A DNA stretch of 39,207 bases from DASZCR01 sp035942915 (GTDB lineage: Bacteria > Acidobacteriota > Blastocatellia > Pyrinomonadales > Pyrinomonadaceae), in NCBI GenBank assembly GCA_035942915.1, contig DASZCR010000346.1, positions 1 through 39,207 of the forward strand, read 5' to 3'. The notes under the pieces were generated by a model, which searched no databases, had not been told where the DNA came from, and was given only the letters and a program-made list of their open reading frames with translations. Shown one piece after another: positions 33,064 through 39,207 of this stretch. The position numbers and the translations under genes are program-made. The stretch's first letter is position 1. Every line of letters begins with the position of its first letter.

Positions 33064-33291
33064 GTGTGAAGTCGAAGTCGAGAGTCGTTCGTGGCATTGG
33101 TCTCCGGCCGTGAGGTCACTTGTAGTCGTTAGCGCGCGGCAGAGTCAAACACTTTTTTTAAACGTGGCAGCGCGGCGGGCGTGTAAGCGGCGTGCGCCGT
33201 GCGGGAATGGAGAGAGGGGGTCGAAAATTTTTCTCAACGTTTTGCGCGGGCGCGCGGTAGTAATATTCGTCGGGCTTGAGAGGACTCAAAG

Positions 33292-33960
33292 ATGAGTTAT
33301 GAGGTCGCGGGAATCGCTTACATGACGGACGAGATTCCGACGGCGCATGCGAGCGCAGCGGCGGCGGAGGCAGACGCTTCAAGCCCGCTCTCGTCGCTTG
33401 CCGAGCGTGCGCGCGCGGGCGAGACGGCGGCCTTCGAGCAGTTGATGACGCGCACGCAGCACGGCGTCGCGGCAACGGCATGGCGTCTGCTCGGCAACCG
33501 CGAGGACGCGCGCGACGCGACGCAGGAGACCTACCTGCGCGCCTACAAGTACCTTCACAGCTATCGCGCCGAGCAGGATTTTCAAGGATGGCTGTACCGC
33601 GTCACGGTCAACGTCTGCCGCGACATGCTGCGCGCCGGGCGGGGCGCGTCGAACCGCATCGACTCCTTCGAGGACGAGCGCGCAGGCGCCGTGCTCGACA
33701 CGCTGGCGGCGGAAGACGACACGGAACAGGCGGCGCTGCTGGCGCAGAGACGCGCCATCGTCGGGCGTGCGCTCGCCACGCTGCCGGAGAAGGAACGGAC
33801 GGCCGTCGTCCTGCGCGACCTCGAAGGTCTGTCCACAGAAGAGGTCGCGCGCGTGATGAAGACGCGCCCCGCCACCGTCCGCTCGCAAGTCTCGACCGGG
33901 CGCGCTAAGCTCAAGCTCTACTGTGAACGGCTGCTGCGCCGCGACCCTCCGCCGCACTGA
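33292..33960 (+). CDS. ECF-type RNA polymerase sigma factor
   Basis: A 222-residue sigma-70-family factor with only regions 2 and 4. Region 2 is about 48-115 (AFEQLMTRTQHGVAATAWRLLGNREDARDATQETYLRAYKYL, then FQGWLYRVTVNVCRD), region 4 about 155-212 (LPEKERTAVVLRDLEGLSTEEVARVMKTRPATVRSQVSTGRAKLK). The N-terminal 40 residues are Ala-rich and unlike the family. The ATG at 33292 has GAGAGG about 8 bases upstream; ATG 33322 is a shorter alternative. It lies 61 bases before its anti-sigma gene, in the usual order. It directs polymerase to an unknown stress or envelope regulon. TAATAT at 33261-33266 is a possible -10 element. Confidence 0.93.
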   Translation: MSYEVAGIAYMTDEIPTAHASAAAAEADASSPLSSLAERARAGETAAFEQLMTRTQHGVAATAWRLLGNREDARDATQETYLRAYKYLHSYRAEQDFQGWLYRVTVNVCRDMLRAGRGASNRIDSFEDERAGAVLDTLAAEDDTEQAALLAQRRAIVGRALATLPEKERTAVVLRDLEGLSTEEVARVMKTRPATVRSQVSTGRAKLKLYCERLLRRDPPPH

Positions 33961-34021
33961 TGGCCTGCGAAAGAGCGTCAATCTTTCGGGATGAGGGTTT
34001 TCGAGTCAGAGGATAGAAGTC

Positions 34022-34840
34022 ATGCGATGCACACAGGTTGAAAAGCTCCTGCCGCTCTACATAGGAGACGACATGGCGAAGGCGCGCGAGGCGTCAGAAG
34101 TCGCCGCGCATCTGGCCGACTGCGCCGCGTGCCGTCTCAAGGCCGAAGAGTTCGAGGCCAGCGGCCGTCTGCTCGCGCTGCATGCGCCGCCCGTCTTCGA
34201 CGAGAATTTCTATGCGAGCGTCAGGCGCAACGTCATGCGCGAGATTGAAGCGGAGCAGACGCGTCCTGCGCCGTTCGCCGCTTTCCGTCAACTGTTCGCG
34301 CCGCGCACGCTGGCCGTCGCCGCCTCGCTCGCCCTGCTCGTCGCCTGCGCGCTCGTCGCCTTCCAACTCTACAGACGCGTGGCGCCGACGCCGCAAACCG
34401 CACGCGAGACGGCACGGCAGACAAATACACACGCAGACGAAGCGCCGCCGGAGAAGACGAACAACGCTCCCGCGCCGGTCGTCCGGCAACACGAACAGGT
34501 TGAGGATGCGCCCGTCGTCGCACAGCACGACGAGCCGCGACGCCGGAGTCTCGGCGCGATAGAGCGCGCATCGAGTCGCACGCGCCACGTCGCATCTCAG
34601 CACGCGCAGAGCATGGCGCACGCGTCTGCGCCGACGGTCGAATCTTCTGCCTCGAACCAGACGGGTCAGCCGACGCAACTTGAAACGGTCGCCGTCAATC
34701 AAGCTGCGCCGCTTACGGAAATCGCTGAGCGCAAGCTGACGAGGATTGAGTTACAGACGGCTGACCCGAACGTCCGCATCATCTGGCTGTCGCCCCGCGC
34801 GGATGACACGCCCGCCATTCAGAGAGAGACCAAACGTTGA
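34022..34840 (+). CDS. Anti-sigma factor, zinc-finger (ZAS) type, single-pass membrane protein
   Basis: A 272-residue protein with the zinc-finger anti-sigma motif: Cys3 and HLADCAAC giving His30-x3-Cys34-x2-Cys37. One membrane helix is at about 96-117 (TLAVAASLALLVACALVAFQLYR), which puts the N-terminal sigma-binding domain in the cytoplasm and about 150 residues, rich in Gln/Ala/Glu/Arg, in the periplasm. The C-terminal NVRIIWLSPRADD is a distinct conserved-looking strand. AGAGGA precedes the ATG. It is expected to bind the sigma factor of the upstream gene and release it on signal. Its stop lies 12 bases before the next ATG, so the secretin-like protein is probably co-transcribed. Confidence 0.9.
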   Translation: MRCTQVEKLLPLYIGDDMAKAREASEVAAHLADCAACRLKAEEFEASGRLLALHAPPVFDENFYASVRRNVMREIEAEQTRPAPFAAFRQLFAPRTLAVAASLALLVACALVAFQLYRRVAPTPQTARETARQTNTHADEAPPEKTNNAPAPVVRQHEQVEDAPVVAQHDEPRRRSLGAIERASSRTRHVASQHAQSMAHASAPTVESSASNQTGQPTQLETVAVNQAAPLTEIAERKLTRIELQTADPNVRIIWLSPRADDTPAIQRETKR

Positions 34841-34851
34841 TAGGAGAGATT

Positions 34852-35700
34852 ATGTTTTCTATGAGGATAAGAACCGCACTCGCACTCACACTCGCGTTCT
34901 TCATGTCGGCCGCCGGGGCGAGCGTCCGCGCGCAAGCCCAGACCGCCCGCGCGCAGCAGAACGACACGCGCACTGTCGGCCCGGTCGTCGCGGCGACCGC
35001 CGCTCAGAACACCGGGACGCGCAGCCGCGTCTTCGAGTTGAAGCACCGGCAACCCGAAGCTCTCGTGCGCGCGCTTAGGCCGCTCGGCAGCCGCGAGAGC
35101 GAGTGGACGTGGAGCACCGAGTTGCGAACCATCACCGTCCGCGACTTCCCCGAAAACCTCGCGTCCATCGAAGAGGCCATCCAGCGACTCGACCGCCGCG
35201 AGCCGGCCCAACAGGGCATCGAGTTCCACATCCACGTCCTCATCGCCTCGGCCAACGCGACCTCGTCGAAGCCTCTCCCGGCCGAGTTGAACGACGTGAT
35301 TAAGCAGCTTCAGACGACGCTCAGCTACAAGAACTACAGCCTGATGACCTCCGACGTGCTGCGCGGTCAGGTCGGCCCCGGCACCATCTCGAACAAGGGC
35401 GTCTCCGAGCTTCGCCTGTCGCCTGACATGGCGGCGAGCAGCAATCCCATCTTCTACGAATATAACCTCGCGATGACTTCGGTCGAGCCTTCGTCCTCAG
35501 GCCCCGCGAAGATAGAGGTCGCCGGATTCGCCTTCAACATGCGCATCCCGCTCGCCGCCACCAGCGGCAACCTTCAGTACGAGAACATCGGCTTTAAGAC
35601 GCCCGTCTCCGTGCGCGAGGGCGAGAAGGTCGTCGTCGGCACCACCAGCATGCAGGACAAAGGGCTTGTCATCGTCATCACGGCAAACACCATCAAGTAA
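34852..35700 (+). CDS. Exported protein with secretin N-like (NolW-type) domain
   Basis: A 282-residue exported protein. Start at ATG 34852 with AGGAG five bases upstream; a TTG at 34837 overlapping the anti-sigma stop is rejected. Signal peptide at about 8-28 (RTALALTLAFFMSAAGASVRAQ). Residues about 62-110 (VFELKHRQPEALVRALRPLG, then LRTITVRDFPENLASIEEAIQRLD) have the shape of a secretin short domain, in which the last segment packs a beta-alpha unit. The rest, residues 120-282, is beta-rich with GTTSMQDKGLVIVITANTIK at the end, resembling a secretin barrel lip. It is far too short for a full secretin. It is the third gene of the sigma/anti-sigma operon and could be the signal-sensing partner. 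Confidence 0.78.
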   Translation: MFSMRIRTALALTLAFFMSAAGASVRAQAQTARAQQNDTRTVGPVVAATAAQNTGTRSRVFELKHRQPEALVRALRPLGSRESEWTWSTELRTITVRDFPENLASIEEAIQRLDRREPAQQGIEFHIHVLIASANATSSKPLPAELNDVIKQLQTTLSYKNYSLMTSDVLRGQVGPGTISNKGVSELRLSPDMAASSNPIFYEYNLAMTSVEPSSSGPAKIEVAGFAFNMRIPLAATSGNLQYENIGFKTPVSVREGEKVVVGTTSMQDKGLVIVITANTIK

Positions 35701-35724
35701 AACGGACGACGCAGAGACGACTAT

Positions 35725-35762
35725 CGGGGCAGAGGACGCATCCTCTGCCCCGACAATTTTTT
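35725..35762 (+). terminator. Rho-independent terminator of the sigma/anti-sigma operon
   Basis: A perfect 12-bp stem (35725-35736 and 35741-35752) with a CGCA loop, then ACAA and a six-T run (35757-35762), 25 bases after the stop of the secretin-like gene. This is a textbook intrinsic terminator for the plus strand. Confidence 0.92.
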
Positions 35763-35773
35763 GCCCCGACAAT
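35746..35773 (+). repeat. Direct repeat of a 12-base terminator segment
   Basis: The 12 bases TGCCCCGACAAT occur at 35746-35757 and again at 35762-35773, flanking the T run. The second copy looks like a small duplication of the terminator's 3' arm. Confidence 0.85.
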
Positions 35774-35786
35774 ATGAGACCCTGAG

Positions 35787-36455
35787 TTATTGAAGAATGG
35801 GGTGGCTGCCGCCGCGACTGTGGTCGAGCGTCCTCTGATAGAGCGACGGGTCGTTGTGATAGAGGACGAGATGCTCGCCCTCGTAGCGCGCGACGTTAGC
35901 GACGCGCGTAAACTCACGGTCGTGGTCGGCGATGATAAAGGAGGTCGACTGGAAGCCGAGCACCATCCCTGCGGCATAGACGTAGCCGCCCTGGTCGTAG
36001 ACGCTCCCGGCGTACTGCGCCGCGCCGACGGCGATGTCGGGCGAGTAAGCGCCGGAACTGTCACGCATCCGGTCTGGACGCGCGATGAAGACCGTGTAGT
36101 CGGCATAGTTCAAACGCGCGCGATAACCGCGCCGACGCGCGACGGCGAACAGTTCGCCGAGACCGTCGTCGATGGCTCGCAACAGTTGCGGGCGCGGACG
36201 CGTCACGGCGTAGACGCGCACGCCGCGCGGCGTCGAAGTCTCGATGCCGAAACGGTCGCCCGTAATGCGTTCGGCCTGCGCGAGCAGTTGGGCGTTAGCG
36301 CCGCCTCCGCCGCCATAGCTGCCGCCGAAGCCGCCGCGTCCTCCGCGCCTCTGCGCGTGCGCGGCCGTCAAGTCTCCCTGCGCGAGTAGTGCGCCGCACA
36401 AGACGAGCGCGGCCAGCGCCCAAACTGAAATCTTCCTCCGCGTTGTTCTGAGCAT
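35787..36455 (-). CDS. Secreted Gly-rich protein of unknown function
   Basis: About 222 residues, exported through a leader (VWALAALVLCGALLAQGDLTAAHAQ). A short Gly-rich segment (RRGGRGGFGGSYGGGGG) precedes a folded domain with no family I recognise: LLRAIDDGLGELFAVARRRGYRARLNYADYTVFIARPDRMRDSSGAYSPDI, then HDREFTRVANVARYEGEHLVLYHNDPSLYQRTLDHSRGG. The His-Asp and His-rich C-terminal part could bind metal but this is only suggestive. The first ATG is at 36455; GTG 36458 immediately upstream is also possible, with AGGGGGG about 10 bases before it. It follows a hairpin that ends the upstream small gene and so probably has its own promoter. Confidence 0.78.
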   Translation of the reverse strand: MLRTTRRKISVWALAALVLCGALLAQGDLTAAHAQRRGGRGGFGGSYGGGGGANAQLLAQAERITGDRFGIETSTPRGVRVYAVTRPRPQLLRAIDDGLGELFAVARRRGYRARLNYADYTVFIARPDRMRDSSGAYSPDIAVGAAQYAGSVYDQGGYVYAAGMVLGFQSTSFIIADHDREFTRVANVARYEGEHLVLYHNDPSLYQRTLDHSRGGSHPILQ

Positions 36456-36485
36456 CACTTTTCGATTCCCCCCTGAAACGGTTAA

Positions 36486-36535
36486 AGACCGCGAGACGCG
36501 CTTTACTGAAGTCTTGAGCGGCGCGTCTGCGGTCT
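36486..36535 (-). terminator. Hairpin after the small Lys/Pro-rich gene
   Basis: Arms 36486-36501 and 36521-36535 pair over 15 bases with one bulged G. It sits between the stop of the small gene (36652) and the start of the next minus-strand gene (36455). The T run after it on the minus strand is short (CTTTAAC), so efficiency is uncertain. Confidence 0.55.
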
Positions 36536-36651
36536 CTTAAAATTTCGGCTCCTGCCGCGTCTGTAGGGGACTGAGACGCGTGGCCGGTTTCGTGCGGCCG
36601 ACACGGCTTGCGACGGCTCGCGCCACGAGCGTGCGGCCTCACCGAGACCGC

Positions 36652-36858
36652 CTACGGCTTCCCCTTCCGGCCTTCGTTTCCCCCTTTGTTGCCGCTGTTG
36701 TCGCGTGGAGGGTCTTTCTTCTCCGGCTGAACGACGACCTTGTCGTCCTTCTTCGGCGGCGGCGGGTTGTCTTTCCTCTGGTCGCCGAACGCCAACGTCG
36801 TGCCCGCGAACAGGCACAGCATCAGGAACGTCGCCAGTGTGCGCTTTAAGTCTTTCAT
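36652..36858 (-). CDS. Small secreted Lys/Pro-rich protein
   Basis: A 68-residue protein. The ATG at 36858 follows AGGA by 10 bases and starts a signal peptide (TLATFLMLCLFAGTTLAFG). The mature chain is about 45 residues, highly charged and probably disordered: PPPPKKDDKVVVQPEKKDPP, then Asn/Gly/Lys-rich to the end. A longer frame reaching 36942 lacks the leader position and is rejected. It has no motif. Small Lys/Pro-rich exported proteins of this type recur in Acidobacteriota genomes, often near envelope genes (general impression, not checked). Confidence 0.7.
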   Translation of the reverse strand: MKDLKRTLATFLMLCLFAGTTLAFGDQRKDNPPPPKKDDKVVVQPEKKDPPRDNSGNKGGNEGRKGKP

Positions 36859-37096
36859 AACCTCTTTATCCTGTCTCCTCATGTTCGTTTGCTGTCCGCG
36901 CATGGGAGGGAGAGGAGAGACGCGCGTCGAGTCTCGCCCCACCTGAGTTGCAAGGAGGATGCCACAACGGCGACGACCATCGGAAGGCGCGTTTACGGCC
37001 TTTCAACAGGTCTCGGTGACGGGCGCGCACACGCTTTCGGCAACTTTCGCACGATACCGTGCAGGATGCCGGTGCGCGCCGCCAATTCACACATTT

Positions 37097-39207
37097 TCAA
37101 CGTCTTACGACGATTCTCGTGCTGCTTACGTTGCCACTGGCGTCGAACGCGCGCAGGGAAATCGTGTGTTCGCCCGCGCCCGTCACGGGCAGTTCGAGCG
37201 CGTAGGTTTCGCGCTGGCTGTCGGCGATGCCGTCTTCGGGAAAGACGGCGCGCCACGCCGAACCGTCCACACTCACGTCCGCACGTCTGACCATCCCGCT
37301 CGCGCTGTCTTCGACGATGAAGCGGACGCGCACGCGCCCATCCGCCCCGACCTGCGCTTCGCCCGCCGCGCGCACCTGCGGCGAGGTGTTATCGATATCG
37401 ACCGGCTCGCTCGTGCGCTCGCCCGTGAGCGCCTGCCCGACGGCGTTATCGGGCGCATCCGAAGCGACGACTTTGAAGACGTAGCGGCCGTCGCCGAGGG
37501 CTGCGCCGTCAACGGCGTAGAAGTTATCGCGCAGGTTCTCCTTCAGGAGATGGAAGCCCGATTCGTTGATGGCGCGATAATAAACGTCGTATTCGAGTTG
37601 GTCGCCGTTGCGGTCTTCGGCCTGCCACTGGAAGGAGACCGCCCCGCGCTGGAAGGTGCGACGCGGCGGCACCTGAACGGCCGCGCCGACGAGCGCCGGG
37701 TCGAGGCCGGCGGCTTCGATGTTCGGGTCGACCGGAATCTGGATGCCCGGCAGCAGCGCGATACCGACCGGCAAGGTCTGAATCGAGAGAATCTCCGGCG
37801 CGACGTTGCGCGGCAGATAGGCGAGACTCACGTCCTCGACGCGCGCCTCGCTGGCCGCGCCGTTCGCAGACGCGCGCAGCACCGCCCGCCACTGGATGAA
37901 GCGTGCGCGCGGGCTGGCGACGGCTGCGCCCGCAGGGTCGCGGTAAGGTGCGCTCCACTCGCTCCACGTCATGTCCGGCCGCTCGGTGTTACCCGTCCGC
38001 GTTTGCAGTTCGACCTGCCCGCGCCCGCGCCACCAGATGCGCCCCCAGCCTGCCACCAGACGCGTGTCGCGCACGGCCGACTCGTATGTGCCTTCGCCGA
38101 TGGGTTCAGTGCCGAAGCGAAAGAGTTTCCCCTGATTACTCGACGCGGCATAGACCTCTTGGCCGCGCACGGCAAAGGCCGAAATCTGGTCTTCGCTCGA
38201 CTGCACGAGCAGCGTGTCGCGCCCGTCGTCGGTGACGGAATAGATGCGTCCCTTGTCGCTCGTGCCGACGAGGACGCTGCCGCCCTGCGGCGCGGGCGCG
38301 ACGGCAAAGGCCGTCACCGTGCTCGAACTCCACAGCACATCCGTCCCGCCGTCTGCGAGGATGCGGAAGACTGCGCTGCGCGCCGACTGTAAATCGTTGC
38401 GGCTACGCACGGGCTGCTGCGGCTGCGCGGCAAAGGCCGCCTGCTGCGGCTGCCCGCCTTCCACGTCGGACGAGGTGATGGTGACCGAGACCGAGCCTCC
38501 GCCCTGAACGCTCGTCGAGGTTTGCGTGGCGGGCTGCCCGCCGCCCGACGTGCGCGGCCCCGTTGCCGCGTCGCTCAGGGCGAGCGCGTAGATGGAACCG
38601 TCGGCCGCCGTCGCCAGAGAGTGAATCTCGCGCAGAGGGGAATCGAAGAGGGCAAACGCCTTGCCTTCGGGCGAGACGCGCAGGACGAGGCCGCCGGGGT
38701 CTGTGCCCGCAATCAGGTTGCCCTGACGGTCAACGGCCAGCGAGATGACGTGCGTCTCGTTGACATCGACGAGGAGCGCCGAGTTGGCCGCCGTCCCACC
38801 GCTGCGCACGCGGTAGAGCCTGCCCGTGTCGCCCGTCCCGACGGCGAGCGCACCATCGGAGAGAACGGCGAGCGCCCAGATGTACTTGTCGGGCGGGTCG
38901 AAGTAGACCTCCGCGCGCCCGTCCGCGCCGACTCTGTAGACCTTGCCATCCGGCGACGTGCCCGCGTAGAGCGCGCCGTCACGGCCGACGACGAGCGCCG
39001 TCACGTCGAGTTCGGCCGCGTCATAGAACAGCGCGCCGCGCCCGTCCGCGCCGACGCGGAAGATGCGCCCGTCGTGCCCCGTGCCGAGATAGACCGTGCC
39101 GGAGGCATCGACGGCCGTTGACCAGATGTAAGCCTGTTCGGTGTCGAATAACTGCGTGAAGCGCGGCGCGAGCATGAGCGCGCCCGTATCCGTGACGGAG
39201 ACGCGGC
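37097..39207 (-). CDS. Large beta-propeller protein with C-terminal Ig-like domains (5' end missing)
   Basis: At least 703 residues; the frame stays open to the window edge, so the N-terminus lies outside and 39175 is only an internal Met. Residues from the window edge to about 250 form propeller-type blades with repeated GTVYLGTGHDGRIFRVGADG, GALYAGTSPDGKVYRVGADG and GNLIAGTDPGGLVLRVSPEG. A Gln/Ser-rich linker follows, then further blades (SVLVGTSDKGRIYSVTDDG), then a beta domain around LAPRNV-type NVAPEILSIQ, a fibronectin-like segment (LEYDVYYRAINESGFHLL) and a C-terminal Ig-like domain (SGMVRRADVSVDGSAWR, HTISLRAFDASGNVSS). It is probably exported or surface-bound, binding a ligand rather than acting as an enzyme. 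Confidence 0.85.
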   Translation of the reverse strand, partial: RVSVTDTGALMLAPRFTQLFDTEQAYIWSTAVDASGTVYLGTGHDGRIFRVGADGRGALFYDAAELDVTALVVGRDGALYAGTSPDGKVYRVGADGRAEVYFDPPDKYIWALAVLSDGALAVGTGDTGRLYRVRSGGTAANSALLVDVNETHVISLAVDRQGNLIAGTDPGGLVLRVSPEGKAFALFDSPLREIHSLATAADGSIYALALSDAATGPRTSGGGQPATQTSTSVQGGGSVSVTITSSDVEGGQPQQAAFAAQPQQPVRSRNDLQSARSAVFRILADGGTDVLWSSSTVTAFAVAPAPQGGSVLVGTSDKGRIYSVTDDGRDTLLVQSSEDQISAFAVRGQEVYAASSNQGKLFRFGTEPIGEGTYESAVRDTRLVAGWGRIWWRGRGQVELQTRTGNTERPDMTWSEWSAPYRDPAGAAVASPRARFIQWRAVLRASANGAASEARVEDVSLAYLPRNVAPEILSIQTLPVGIALLPGIQIPVDPNIEAAGLDPALVGAAVQVPPRRTFQRGAVSFQWQAEDRNGDQLEYDVYYRAINESGFHLLKENLRDNFYAVDGAALGDGRYVFKVVASDAPDNAVGQALTGERTSEPVDIDNTSPQVRAAGEAQVGADGRVRVRFIVEDSASGMVRRADVSVDGSAWRAVFPEDGIADSQRETYALELPVTGAGEHTISLRAFDASGNVSSTRIVVRR

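Noticed and set aside
37049..37062. Small palindrome (GCACG ATAC CGTGC) after the propeller gene
   Set aside because: Only five base pairs and no T run; too weak to call a terminator.
36959..38392. 477-codon plus-strand frame opposite the propeller protein
   Set aside because: Arg/Asp-rich shadow; the minus-strand propeller repeats are clear.
1..39207. CRISPR arrays, tRNA, rRNA, insertion sequences
   Set aside because: No regularly spaced repeats, cloverleaf or ribosomal segments, and no transposase-like frame were seen by eye.

Overview
The window looks like a chromosomal stretch from a GC-rich Gram-negative soil bacterium, most likely an Acidobacteriota member (Blastocatellia-like). This is inferred from the gene content: an Oar-type TonB-dependent receptor with a carboxypeptidase-regulatory-like N-domain, several CRTAC1-type (FG-GAP/VCBS plus ASPIC/UnbV) exported proteins, many TPR proteins, and a sigma/anti-sigma pair followed by a secretin-like protein. 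No rRNA, tRNA, transposase or CRISPR array was seen.

Region 1 (1-15155, all minus strand) is a maltodextrin/starch utilisation locus. In transcription order it holds a TonB-dependent receptor, a hairpin, then a tightly packed run: a TPR protein, an unrecognised secreted protein, a TPR protein with a polyGln/polyPro tail, a neopullulanase/cyclomaltodextrinase-type GH13, 4-alpha-glucanotransferase (malQ), a second such GH13, an SLC45-type MFS sugar transporter, and a third GH13 cut by the window edge. Together they could take dextrins across the outer membrane, cut them in the periplasm, import short oligosaccharides and rearrange them inside the cell. It resembles a Sus system without SusD.

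Region 2 (15444-22507) holds a nitrilase-family amidohydrolase, a divergent exported M16C metalloprotease, and a secreted lamin-tail-domain protein. Strong hairpins separate these units.

Region 3 (22612-31854) is the most interesting. A minus-strand pair encodes a small secreted protein and a large exported FG-GAP/UnbV/TlpA fusion. The fusion frame is interrupted by one in-frame TGA (24342-24344). It is followed at the right distance by a compact stem-loop with a GGU apical loop, as in bacterial SECIS elements. I read this as a candidate exported selenoprotein of 984 residues. Divergently, two more CRTAC1-type proteins and a GT-C (GT39-like) membrane glycosyltransferase form a plus-strand operon.

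Region 4 (31870-39207) holds a ROK-family repressor, an ECF sigma factor, its zinc-finger anti-sigma factor and a secretin-like exported protein (ending in a clear terminator). Then come two secreted proteins of unknown function and a large beta-propeller protein that runs off the window.

Most starts were re-chosen from ribosome binding sites and signal peptides. Several long open frames on the opposite strand of GC-rich genes were discarded as shadows.
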